Below, piece after piece: positions 1 to 5,569 of a stretch of 7,464 bases of DNA (position 1 is its first letter; each line of letters starts with the position of its first letter). A program made the translations under genes and the position numbers. The DNA is taken from positions 1 to 7,464 of the forward strand of contig JAGVEP010000123.1 in assembly GCA_020058145.1 (NCBI GenBank). The letters are read 5' to 3'. The DNA is from Phycisphaerae bacterium (GTDB taxonomy: Bacteria; Planctomycetota; Phycisphaerae; UBA1845; Fen-1342). The notes beneath the pieces were generated by a model. The model saw only the letters and a list, made by a program, of their open reading frames with translations. It was not told the origin of the DNA and did no database searches.

Positions 1-2
1 CT

Positions 3-71
3 CCGCGTCCGACGGCGCGGGCTTGCGACCCCGCGTCCGACGGCGCGGGCTTGCGACCCCGCGCCCGCCGG
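3..71. repeat. 28-bp tandem repeat, two exact copies plus a partial third
   Basis: Positions 3-30 and 31-58 are identical 28-base units. A third, imperfect start of the unit follows at 59-71 (about 11 of 13 bases match) before the sequence diverges. Each unit contains CGTCCGAC, the same 8-mer that forms the left arm of the palindrome at 1576-1597. The array may extend beyond the left edge of the window. No reading frame of note runs through it, and it ends about 20 bases before the MBOAT start codon. Confidence 0.85.
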
Positions 72-93
72 GTAACGTCTCCACCCATAGATC

Positions 94-1575
94 ATGGACA
101 GCGTGCTCGCCACAGTGTGGAACTACCTTTGGACGCCGATCGCGGCGACGCCGTGGACCGCGTGGCGGGAATTCTGGCTCCAGGAAATCTGCGACGACCG
201 CCTCGTGATCGTGTATTTCCTCCCGCTGGTGCCGCTGCTGCTGCTCGTGCCGCGCGACCGGCTGCGGATCGGGCTCATCGCGAGCGGTTTGGCCTTTGTG
301 GCCTATCTTTGCGGCGTGCTGTACGCGGGACTGTGGTTGCTCACCTGCGTCGCGCTGCACCGGCTGGGCGAACGGTTTGTACGCGAATGCCAGCGCCACG
401 ACGTCCTGACCATCGGCCCGCCGCTCGCGGTCGGCACCATCCTCACGCTCTGGTACTTGACGACCATGGGGCTCCACCACGTGCCCCTGCCCGCAGTGGT
501 CAACGCGTGGTTATTCGACCATGCGCGCTGGCTGTTTCCGCTGGGCGCCCGCGGTCTCGCGTGGGAGCCGGTATTTGCCCAACTGCACGCTCGGCCCGCC
601 GCCGGCCCGCCGTTTCCGCTGCTGCACGCCATGTTCTGGAACGTACACAACATCGGCACGGCGTATCTGGCCGCGCGGATGCTGCATTATTTCGTTGAGC
701 TAAAGCGCGGGACGATCCCCGGCGCGCGGCGCAGCCTGCTCAACTTCCTCGCGTATACGTGCTATGGCCCGGCGCTGCTGCAGGGCCCGCTGGAGCGCTT
801 CGGCAAGTTCCAGGACGAACTGGACACGTGCCACACGCGCCGTGGCTGGCAGCATCTACCGCCGGCGATGGTTCGGATCGCGTGGGGCCTGGGCAAGAGT
901 CTCATCGCCACCTGGTATTTCCGCCCGCTGCTGCGCGACGTGTACGGGGTCGGTGGCACGGAGGTTTTCTGGCAACATCCCGAGCAGATTCAGAGCTTCG
1001 TGCTGCTCTACTTCGGCGTGTTCTTCATGATCTTCTGGCTGTACCTGGAATTCAGCGGCTACTGCGACATTTCCGCCGGCATCGCCCGACTGCTCGGGTA
1101 CCGCCAGATTGAGAACTTCCGCCTGCCGTGGATCGCGACGAACATGCGCGACCTGTGGCGACGTTGGCACATCAGTTTGTCCGAGATTCTGCGGGATTAC
1201 CTCTATATTCCGCTGGGCGGCAATCGGCGGCACCCGACGTTCAACATCTGCCTGACGTTCGTCCTCATCGGCCTGTGGCACGCCGTGACGCCGCGCACGG
1301 CGGTGTGGGGCCTGCTCATCGGCCTGTGCGTGGCGTTCAATCAGCATTGGACGCGGTGGATGAAGCAGCTCGACGAGCAGCCCACGTCCCGCCTGGCTGT
1401 CGTGCGACGCGCCTGGCTGCGATTGCAGCCGTTGCCGCGTCTGTGCGCGTGGCTGGCGACGCAACATGCGTTTGTCTTCGTGCTCTTCTTCTTCTTCGGC
1501 GGCAGCGGGGGTATCAAAGTGACGCGGGAAATCCTGCGGCGGGTCGTGCAGGCGCTTGGCGGCGTGGAAATGTAG
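94..1575 (+). CDS. MBOAT-family membrane O-acyltransferase (AlgI/DltB-like)
   Basis: A 493-residue polytopic inner-membrane protein. Seen: hydrophobic segments at about residues 37-53, 57-87, 107-125 and several later ones, ending with a phenylalanine-rich segment near 465-480. The MBOAT core is clear: a GP-rich stretch at 224-239 (YGPALLQGPLERFGKF), LEFSGYCDISAG at 318-329, WRRWHISLS at 355-363 (His359), DYLYIPLGGNRR at 368-379 and GLWHA at 393-397 (His396, matching the family's conserved active-site histidine). Known of the family: members such as AlgI move acetyl or other acyl groups across the membrane onto extracellular polysaccharide, usually with an SGNH/AlgJ-type partner. No partner is encoded in the window, so the acceptor is unknown; it could lie upstream. 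ATG 94 is the first possible start, because an in-frame TAG sits at 88-90. No good Shine-Dalgarno is visible. Length is close to AlgI (about 520 residues). A hairpin begins one base after the stop. Confidence 0.93.
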   Translation: MDSVLATVWNYLWTPIAATPWTAWREFWLQEICDDRLVIVYFLPLVPLLLLVPRDRLRIGLIASGLAFVAYLCGVLYAGLWLLTCVALHRLGERFVRECQRHDVLTIGPPLAVGTILTLWYLTTMGLHHVPLPAVVNAWLFDHARWLFPLGARGLAWEPVFAQLHARPAAGPPFPLLHAMFWNVHNIGTAYLAARMLHYFVELKRGTIPGARRSLLNFLAYTCYGPALLQGPLERFGKFQDELDTCHTRRGWQHLPPAMVRIAWGLGKSLIATWYFRPLLRDVYGVGGTEVFWQHPEQIQSFVLLYFGVFFMIFWLYLEFSGYCDISAGIARLLGYRQIENFRLPWIATNMRDLWRRWHISLSEILRDYLYIPLGGNRRHPTFNICLTFVLIGLWHAVTPRTAVWGLLIGLCVAFNQHWTRWMKQLDEQPTSRLAVVRRAWLRLQPLPRLCAWLATQHAFVFVLFFFFGGSGGIKVTREILRRVVQALGGVEM

Positions 1576-1597
1576 CGTCCGACCCCCGTGTCGGACG
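1576..1597 (+). terminator. 22-base hairpin immediately after the MBOAT stop (palindrome copy 1)
   Basis: CGTCCGAC (1576-1583) and GTCGGACG (1590-1597) form a perfect 8-bp stem with the 6-base loop CCCCGT. It starts directly after the TAG at 1573-1575. No T-run follows, so it is not a textbook Rho-independent terminator. It may still act as a transcript end or 3' stabiliser. Two relatives of the same length occur at 1638-1659 (inverted) and 2986-3007, so it may instead be a dispersed repeat that landed there. Confidence 0.6.
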
Positions 1598-1637
1598 TAG
1601 GAGGCCGGTGGCACATCGCTGCGTTACCGGTCATTCA

Positions 1638-1659
1638 CGTCGGCCACGGGGGGCCAACG
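1638..1659 (-). repeat. 22-bp palindrome copy 2, inverted orientation
   Basis: Read on the minus strand this is CGTTGGCC, loop CCCCGT, GGCCGACG: the same 22-base length and the same loop as the hairpin at 1576-1597. The 8-bp stem has one mismatch. The flanking bases also match (AGCG before, T after). It lies in the intergenic DNA 40 bases from copy 1. Confidence 0.65.
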
Positions 1660-1706
1660 CTACGGCGGCGGGCGAGACGCCCACACCACCCGGACGGGCG
1701 CCGACG
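1660..1706. other. Intergenic stretch with a small inverted repeat and a possible degenerate palindrome
   Basis: GGGC (1670-1673) and GCCC (1679-1682) form a short 4-bp stem around GAGAC. The minus-strand reading of about 1686-1708 begins AGCGTCGGCGCCCGTC, which recalls the left half of the 22-bp palindromes but does not fold as well. I see no coding potential here. Confidence 0.35.
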
Positions 1707-1850
1707 CTACACGATGTCCCCGTTTCGATAGCGCCACACGCCGTCCACGATCGTCCCGGCCGCACGGCCGCAGACTTTCCATCCGTCAAATGGCGTGTTG
1801 CGGCTTTTCGAAGATATCTTGTCAGCGTCGATGGTCCACGCGACAGCCGG
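1707..1850 (-). pseudogene. Fragment duplicating the 3' end of pyrC (dihydroorotase)
   Basis: Positions 1717-1850 align without gaps to 3773-3906, the C-terminal coding end of the full pyrC downstream. By hand count there are about 12 mismatches in 134 bases (roughly 91% identity). On the minus strand it reads PAVAWTIDADKISSKSRN, then FDGWKVCGRAAGTIVDGVW, RYRNGDIV and TAG (stop 1707-1709); the intact gene has PAVEWTIDADKMYSKSRN at the same place and ends NGEVAVP. The frame is open across the homologous part, but nothing resembling the catalytic barrel lies upstream. Homology stops abruptly near 1850, beyond which the DNA is intergenic. An open frame continues to 2066 but has no recognisable content, so I treat this as a non-functional partial duplicate, in the same orientation as pyrC and 2,056 bases from it. 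It could instead be the last remnant of a full second copy. Confidence 0.85.
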
Positions 1851-2000
1851 TGTGAGCAACTCAGGGAGCGTTCGGCTCATCGCGGGTTGTCTAGCGTGAA
1901 GAGGCAACCACAGAGGCGCTGAGGCACAAAGAAGAGGGAGATCGCCCGTCGCGGACGCATCCAAGCGGCCGCCGAACCTCTTGGGACGCTCATCTTGCCC
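1851..2000. other. Intergenic DNA with a CACAGAGG/GAGGCAC low-complexity element
   Basis: The stretch 1906-1940 is made of purine-rich words (AACCACAGAGG, GAGGCACAAAGAAGAGGG). Its reverse complement reads CTTTGTGCCTC then GCCTCTGTGGTT. From general knowledge, intergenic elements of this wording recur in many environmental bacterial genomes; I cannot check that here. No gene is supported in this stretch, although a minus-strand open frame crosses it from the pyrC fragment. Confidence 0.4.
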
Positions 2001-2030
2001 TTGAACCACCCCACGCCCGCCTGCTATGCT
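2001..2030 (+). promoter_or_regulatory. Candidate sigma-70-type promoter for the hicB operon
   Basis: TTGAAC (2001-2006) and TATGCT (2025-2030) are separated by 18 bases; each matches the sigma-70 consensus at four of six positions. Transcription would start near 2037, leaving a leader of about 90 bases before the hicB GTG. The -10-like hexamer is also the left end of an element repeated upstream of the radical SAM gene, which supports a regulatory role. The -35 match is not conserved in that second copy, so confidence is limited. Confidence 0.35.
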
Positions 2031-2066
2031 ACGCGGAATGGGCTGGTGACTAATCCGGATTGACAC
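2025..2066 (+). promoter_or_regulatory. Shared upstream element, copy A (before hicB)
   Basis: The 32 bases from 2025 to 2056 match 5570-5601 at about 26 positions without gaps. Shared words are GCTACGCGGA and TGGTGA, followed by TAAYCC. The right end contains a perfect 10-bp palindrome, AATCCGGATT (2052-2061); in copy B the corresponding part is a near-palindrome around CCCGGG. Copy A begins 101 bases before the hicB start and copy B 122 bases before the radical SAM start, both on the coding strand. It may be a promoter/operator, a leader structure or a dispersed repeat. Confidence 0.55.
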
Positions 2067-2125
2067 GCGCCCGGCGCCGCGGACAATGGCGCCTGTCGAA
2101 ACCTCTCAAAGACGGAGCGAAACCG

Positions 2126-2350
2126 GTGGCAACCTATCACTACACCGCAATTCTCGAGCGCGAGGCGGACGGCGGGTTTCACGCGTACTGCCCGGCGCTG
2201 AAGGGTTGTCATTCGCAGGGCGATACCTTGGACGAGGCGATTGACAACATCCGCGAGGCGGCCGAAGCCTATCTGGAAAGCGTCGCAGCGCACGACGAAC
2301 CCATCCCGCAGGAGGACCTGCTGATCAAGCCGGTTGAGGTCGCCATATGA
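2126..2350 (+). CDS. hicB: HicB-family antitoxin
   Basis: A 74-residue protein of the short HicB type. Seen: an N-terminal strand YHYTAILERE, then DGGFHAYCPALKGCHSQGDT (the family signature) and a helix LDEAIDNIREAAEAYLES. Known of the family: HicB neutralises the HicA mRNA interferase by direct binding, and many HicB proteins autoregulate the operon. This protein has no separate DNA-binding domain, so a repressor role is uncertain. Start choice: GTG 2126 has GGAG at 2113-2116 with a 9-base spacer, and the protein then begins as homologues do; a longer frame from TTG 2060 would add an unlikely arginine-rich leader. Its stop overlaps the next ATG (ATGA at 2347-2350), the coupling usual for hicB-hicA, but the partner toxin gene is cut down to 24 codons. 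This is therefore an orphan antitoxin in this window. Confidence 0.88.
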   Translation: MATYHYTAILEREADGGFHAYCPALKGCHSQGDTLDEAIDNIREAAEAYLESVAAHDEPIPQEDLLIKPVEVAI

Positions 2351-2421
2351 GCAAACTCCCGGCGGTGGCCGCGCGGGACGTGATCCGGGACCTGCGCGAC
2401 GGCGCAAGAACGGCTATGTGA
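2347..2421 (+). pseudogene. hicA: hicA toxin remnant (5' stub, 24 codons)
   Basis: It begins at the ATG overlapping the hicB stop and reads MSKLPAVAARDVIRDLRDGA, then RTAM and TGA (2419-2421). The opening matches the characteristic HicA start (MSKLP-V-x-RDVIR-L), but the frame ends before the GSH catalytic segment and the later strands. HicA is normally about 60-80 residues. The catalytic segment is not visible in the other forward frames just downstream; instead a DUF4160 gene begins 7 bases after the stub's stop. The simplest reading is an internal deletion or insertion that removed the toxin body and joined its head to another gene, with the break near 2395-2420. It could still be translated and serve only to couple hicB to the next gene. 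Confidence 0.8.
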
Positions 2422-2428
2422 AACTCCG

Positions 2429-2665
2429 ATGCCAACAGTTGCCCGAGTCGGTCCGTATCGCTTCTTCTTCTATGCCGGCGATCGCGATGAACCTGCGCAT
2501 GTCCACGTGGAGCACGAAGGCAAAGTTGCGAAGTTCTGGCTTGACCCGCTCCGGCTGCACAGCAGTGGCGGATTCTCTCGGCGGGACATCGGTCGCATTG
2601 CAGAACTTCTGCGCGTACGCCAAGGACGCCTATTAGAGGCCTGGAATGACTATTCTTGCGGTTGA
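2429..2665 (+). CDS. DUF4160-family small protein (toxin-antitoxin-like pair, first gene)
   Basis: A 78-residue protein that opens MPTVARVGPYRFFFY, a typical DUF4160 start. Seen: the EPAHVHVE motif at residues 21-28 with His24 and His26, KFWLDP at 35-40, SSGGFSRRDI at 45-54 and a C-terminal helix ending LLEAWNDY at 68-75. Known of the family: DUF4160 genes are very often followed by DUF2442 genes, and the pair is commonly listed as a candidate toxin-antitoxin module. The biochemical activity is not established to my knowledge. The start at 2429 lies 7 bases after the hicA stub's stop and has only a weak upstream ribosome-binding match, so translation may depend on coupling to hicB/hicA'. Its last 20 bases overlap the DUF2442 gene. 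Length is normal for the family; no truncation is seen. Confidence 0.85.
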   Translation: MPTVARVGPYRFFFYAGDRDEPAHVHVEHEGKVAKFWLDPLRLHSSGGFSRRDIGRIAELLRVRQGRLLEAWNDYSCG

Positions 2666-3017
2666 GATCACGATGCCGGTGGCCGAAAGCGTGCGAACCA
2701 GCGACGATACGCTGAGCGTGGAATTGAGCGACGGACGCTCGATCTCGGCGCCGCTCGCGTGGTTTCCCCGCCTGTCCCACGCGACGCGCGCGGAGCGGAA
2801 GCATTGGCGGCTGATCGGCCGCGGGCAAGGCGTCCACTGGGAAGACATTGACGAGGACATCAGCGTCGAGGACCTTTTGGCGGGACGACCCTCCGGCGAG
2901 AGCCAGGCCTCCTTCAAAAAGTGGCTGGCGGCGCGGCCTACGCGCCCGGCGACGAGCAGCAAGCGCCGTCGGCGGTCGGGCGCAACGTCCGGCCCCCGTG
3001 GTGGACGTCTGCGTTGA
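2646..3017 (+). CDS. DUF2442-family protein with an extended basic C-terminus
   Basis: A 123-residue protein. Seen: LSVELSDGRSISAPLAWFPRL at about 23-43, RAERKHWRLIGRGQGVHWE at 48-66 and DIDEDISVEDLLAGRPSGES at 67-86, which together are the DUF2442 signature. Known of the family: these small proteins pair with DUF4160 in candidate toxin-antitoxin modules and are usually suspected to be the antitoxin; a direct function is not known to me. The start ATG 2646 lies inside the DUF4160 gene and has AGAGG at 2635-2639 with a 6-base spacer, so translation is coupled. Odd: after KKWLAAR (91-97) the family usually ends, but here a tail of about 26 residues rich in Arg, Ser, Pro and Gly continues. The end of that tail (about residues 114-121) is encoded by a 22-bp intergenic-type palindrome. 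The tail is probably an extension by read-through into repeat DNA. Confidence 0.85.
   Translation: MTILAVEITMPVAESVRTSDDTLSVELSDGRSISAPLAWFPRLSHATRAERKHWRLIGRGQGVHWEDIDEDISVEDLLAGRPSGESQASFKKWLAARPTRPATSSKRRRRSGATSGPRGGRLR
2986..3007 (+). repeat. 22-bp palindrome copy 3, inside the end of the DUF2442 gene
   Basis: CGTCCGGC, loop CCCCGT, GGTGGACG: it differs from the hairpin at 1576-1597 at only three of 22 positions and has the same loop. The outer five base pairs are intact and extend by one more A-T pair on the outside (2985/3008). It ends 7 bases before the DUF2442 TGA codon at 3015-3017. It may also serve as the operon's 3' hairpin; no T-run follows. Confidence 0.65.
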
Positions 3018-3061
3018 CCCTTACTGGCGGTCGCTGCGCGGAAATAGGTGGCGGTCCTTAT

Positions 3062-3739
3062 TCAATGGCGCAACTTCGCGTGCGCGATGGCCACCGACGC
3101 CGCTTTGATCTGGTGCAAGAGAATGAACACGATGACCAGCGCTGCCAGCGCCGCCAGCAGCCCAAGATACGGAATGATCGAGCATACGCACAAGATGCAA
3201 TGCGTCAGCGCAAGCCCTTCGGAAACCGGCGGCGCCGCGATCTGATACCGGCGCGCGTAGGCGTTGACGTCCTGGGCAAGCCCATAGTAGGCCACAAAGT
3301 GCCAGTAGAAGTTGAAGAACGGGATGAAGCAAAAGCCGACTGCGTTCCCCGCCGAAGTTCGCTGATACCCATCCTGTATCTGGTTCCATGCCTTGAACAA
3401 CAAGATCAATGCGAAGACGCCCGCGGCGATCAGCGTCACAAAGCCGATCAGCACGAACATGAGCGGGATGCTCACGCCAGCGAGAATCGCGAACCAAAGA
3501 TACAGACTTGAGAACGTCTCCGGGCGATAGGGGATCACCGGCTCGCCAATCGGGCCGCGCGGGAAGACGGCCGCGCCGGGCTGATAGCCCTGCACCGCTG
3601 GCGCAGGCGCCGACGACTGATATGCGGCAACGGGCGGCGCGTGGTCCGTTCGCTGTGCTTGGTGGTGGGGCGCGACGCCGCAGCGCACGCAAATTACGGC
3701 CTCGTTGGGGATCTGGTTGCCGCAGTTTCTGCAAAACAT
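3062..3739 (-). CDS. Zinc-ribbon multi-helix membrane protein
   Basis: A 225-residue protein of unassigned function. Seen: an N-terminal zinc ribbon with Cys3, Cys6, Cys17 and Cys20 (two CxxC knuckles), then an Ala/Pro/Gln-rich flexible linker at about 24-74, then hydrophobic segments at about 79-98, 100-116, 133-150 and 176-208. Between them lies the patch IPFFNFYWHFVAYYGLAQDV (139-158). Known: similar 'zinc ribbon plus membrane' proteins are widespread in bacteria, with roles mostly unknown. The ribbon would sit in the cytoplasm if the N-terminus is inside. Start choice: ATG at 3739 gives the ribbon its normal MFCRNCG opening and has GAGG 10 bases upstream. A TTG at 3760 overlapping the pyrC stop would add seven atypical residues. 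It follows pyrC by 17 bases on the same strand, so co-transcription is likely, although a functional link with pyrimidine synthesis is not evident. It converges with the DUF2442 gene, with 44 bases between the stops. Confidence 0.82.
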   Translation of the reverse strand: MFCRNCGNQIPNEAVICVRCGVAPHHQAQRTDHAPPVAAYQSSAPAPAVQGYQPGAAVFPRGPIGEPVIPYRPETFSSLYLWFAILAGVSIPLMFVLIGFVTLIAAGVFALILLFKAWNQIQDGYQRTSAGNAVGFCFIPFFNFYWHFVAYYGLAQDVNAYARRYQIAAPPVSEGLALTHCILCVCSIIPYLGLLAALAALVIVFILLHQIKAASVAIAHAKLRH

Positions 3740-3756
3740 GGATTCGTAGCCTCGAA

Positions 3757-5055
3757 TCAAGGGACAGCCACTTCCCCGTTACGATAGCGCCACGCGCCGT
3801 CCACGATCGTCCCGGCCGCACGGCCGCGGACCTTCCAGCCGTCAAACGGCGTGTTGCGGCTCTTCGAGTACATCTTGTCGGCGTCGATGGTCCACTCGAC
3901 AGCCGGATCGATCAGTGTCACGTCCGCCGGCTGCCCGACCTTCAGATTTCCGCCCGCCACGCCCAGCAGTTCCGCCGGCCGCGTCGACAGCGCCGCAATC
4001 AGCCGCGGCCAAGCGATGACTTTGGGCTCGAGCAGCGCCCGAATGAAGAGCGGCAAGGCCGTCTCCAGCCCGATGATCCCGAACGGGGCGAACGCAAACT
4101 CGTGTTCTTTGCTCTCGCGGCCGTGCGGAGCATGGTCCGTTACCAGGCAGTCAATCGTCCCGTCACGCACGCCCTCGAGGCACGCCGCCACATCCGCTTG
4201 GCCCCGCAGCGGCGGCTGCATCTTGAAATTCGTGTCGTAAGTCGCGCACGCCTCCTCGGTCAGCAGCAGATGGTGCGGCGTAGCTTCCGCCGTCACGCGC
4301 TGCCCGGCCTTTTTCGCGGCCCGAAGCAGCTCGACGGCCCCCGCAGTCGAGACGTGGGCGACGTGGTAACGCACGCCGCACTGCGCCGCCAGCGTGATGT
4401 CGCGCTGCACCATCACCACCTCGGACGTCGCCGAAATCCCGGACAATCCGAGCCGCAGCGCCGTCGCACCGGCGTTCATACAACCGCGGGCGGACAGCGC
4501 CGGATCCTCGCAATGCTGAATGAACAGCCGGTCGAACATGCCGACGTAGCGCATCGCCCGCAAGCACACGCCGGCGTCGGCGATACCGTCGCCGTCGTCG
4601 CTGAACGCGATCGCCCCGGCCCGCACCATCATGCCGATTTCGGCCAGTTCCTTACCTTGCCGCCCCGCGGTCAACGCCCCCACCGGGTACACCCGCGTGT
4701 GGGCCGTCCGGGCCGCCTGGCGCAACACGAATTCGACGCCGGAATCGTTGTCCAGCGGCGGGGCGGTGTTCGGCATGCAAGCGACCGCGGTGAACCCCCC
4801 TGCCGCGGCGGCCGCGGTCCCGCTCTCGATGGTCTCGGTCTCTTCGTAGCCCGGCTCGCGGAGGTGTACGTGCATGTCGATCAGGCCGGGCGCGACAATC
4901 AGCCCGGAGGCGTCGAACACGTCATCCGCCGACGAAGGGGCCTGCTTGCCGACCGCGGCGATCTTCCCGTCGCTGATCACGACGCTGAGGACTTCGTCGA
5001 TCTGCTGTGCGGGGTCGATCACCCGCCCGCCGCGAATCAGTATGGTCTTTGCCAT
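3757..5055 (-). CDS. pyrC: Dihydroorotase (class I type)
   Basis: A 432-residue cytosolic amidohydrolase catalysing reversible cyclisation of N-carbamoyl-L-aspartate to dihydroorotate, step three of de novo pyrimidine synthesis. Seen: DMHVHLREPGYEETETIESG from residue 60 (His62, His64, Arg66), MPNTAPPLDN at 94-103, AFSDDGDG at 150-157 (Asp in place of the carbamylated lysine of other classes, as in class I enzymes), QHCEDPAL with His181, YHVAHVSTAGAV with His234, EATPHHLLLTEE, NFKMQPPLR and CLVTDHAPHGRESKEHEF with the catalytic Asp307. All expected metal and catalytic residues are present. A GTG at 5067 would add four residues; ATG 5055 opens MAKTILIRGGRVID as in homologues, so I prefer it. 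The Shine-Dalgarno is weak at both. Class I enzymes are often encoded next to pyrB, but here the DNA 57 bases upstream is an IS remnant. The gene's last ~45 codons are duplicated at 1717-1850. Confidence 0.96.
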   Translation of the reverse strand: MAKTILIRGGRVIDPAQQIDEVLSVVISDGKIAAVGKQAPSSADDVFDASGLIVAPGLIDMHVHLREPGYEETETIESGTAAAAAGGFTAVACMPNTAPPLDNDSGVEFVLRQAARTAHTRVYPVGALTAGRQGKELAEIGMMVRAGAIAFSDDGDGIADAGVCLRAMRYVGMFDRLFIQHCEDPALSARGCMNAGATALRLGLSGISATSEVVMVQRDITLAAQCGVRYHVAHVSTAGAVELLRAAKKAGQRVTAEATPHHLLLTEEACATYDTNFKMQPPLRGQADVAACLEGVRDGTIDCLVTDHAPHGRESKEHEFAFAPFGIIGLETALPLFIRALLEPKVIAWPRLIAALSTRPAELLGVAGGNLKVGQPADVTLIDPAVEWTIDADKMYSKSRNTPFDGWKVRGRAAGTIVDGAWRYRNGEVAVP

Positions 5056-5111
5056 GCGTTGTGCCACTCACACGCGCAGTACGGGACGGCTCACTCTGCT
5101 GGTCGGGGGGT

Positions 5112-5288
5112 ATGATACTGAAACGGGCACCAACAGAGAACCGCATCGGTGCCAAGGTCGTCACGCACGCCCGCTACGTGATCTTCCAGATGGCCGAGGT
5201 GGCAATTGCCCGAAGACTGTTCGCCGCCATCCTAGAGCGCATCCAGCGACTGCGGCGGCCCGGAGTTGGCGTGGTGCCCTCCGGATGA
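5112..5288 (+). pseudogene. C-terminal remnant of an IS transposase (DDE type, IS1380-like)
   Basis: The frame reads ILKRAPTENRIGAKVVTHAR, then YVIFQMAEVAIARRLFAAIL and ERIQRLRRP, before stopping at 5286-5288. The run RIGAKVV-HARYV-FQMAEVA-RLFA-IL-RI resembles the extreme C-terminus of DDE transposases of the IS1380 type, as I recall them. Only about 58 codons remain. The catalytic DDE region is absent, and the pyrC 5' region begins immediately to the left. The remnant is therefore inactive, and one end of the element has been lost. It marks a past insertion and deletion between pyrC and whatever lay upstream of it. The family name is from memory and less certain than the call of a transposase tail. 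Confidence 0.55.
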
Positions 5289-5569
5289 GCCAGCAGACCG
5301 CTCAAAGCCGCTCCTGTTCGGACAAGCCGGGCGGATCCCCTGGACCCTGCAGGAAAAGCGGGGCCTCCTCGGGGCTCTTGGAAGCCCCTACCCCGGCAGC
5401 AAGGGCCGCTGCGAGCTCGTTCCACTCCCGACGCCCGGGAAAAGCGTGAAAACGTCAGGCGCGAAAGGGGCTTGGCGTTGTACAATAGCTCTGCACCGCC
5501 CGGCGGCGGAGTCGGGCAAGGTCATCTGGAAAATGTCGGCTTGCAGGCCCCCGCCCCGCCCTCGCGCGT
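5289..5569. other. Non-coding DNA, possibly the 3' end of the IS, with one clear hairpin
   Basis: No convincing gene is seen here. GGGGCT (5371-5376) and AGCCCC (5383-5388) form a perfect 6-bp stem with loop CTTGGA. Between 5478 and 5486 lies TTGTACAAT, which includes the 8-bp palindrome TTGTACAA and a TACAAT that resembles a -10 box, but no -35 box at normal spacing. Part of this stretch could be the untranslated end of the IS whose transposase tail precedes it; no terminal inverted repeat could be matched because the other end is missing. Confidence 0.45.

Noticed and set aside
3..71. Tandem repeat as a CRISPR array
   Set aside because: The 28-bp units are directly adjacent with no spacers, and no cas gene is present.
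856..1614. A 252-codon minus-strand frame opposite the MBOAT gene
   Set aside because: It is low-complexity (Gln, Arg, Ala, Glu) and overlaps the conserved MBOAT core in antisense. No ribosome-binding site or domain is visible.
1707..2066. The 119-codon minus-strand frame as a real protein
   Set aside because: Only its last ~45 codons resemble anything (the pyrC end). The rest runs through intergenic repeats and the hicB promoter region.
2060..2125. Longer hicB start at TTG 2060
   Set aside because: The added residues are Arg-rich and unlike HicB N-termini. It overlaps the shared upstream element, and GTG 2126 has a proper Shine-Dalgarno.
3508..5115. A long plus-strand open frame (535 codons) opposite pyrC
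   Set aside because: It is antisense to pyrC and the zinc-ribbon gene, has Arg/His/Pro-rich composition and no recognisable motif. High GC makes such shadow frames common.
5260..5284. CCGGAG/CTCCGG inverted repeat at the end of the transposase remnant
   Set aside because: A 6-bp stem with a 13-base loop in very GC-rich DNA is weak and has no T-run. It may be chance.
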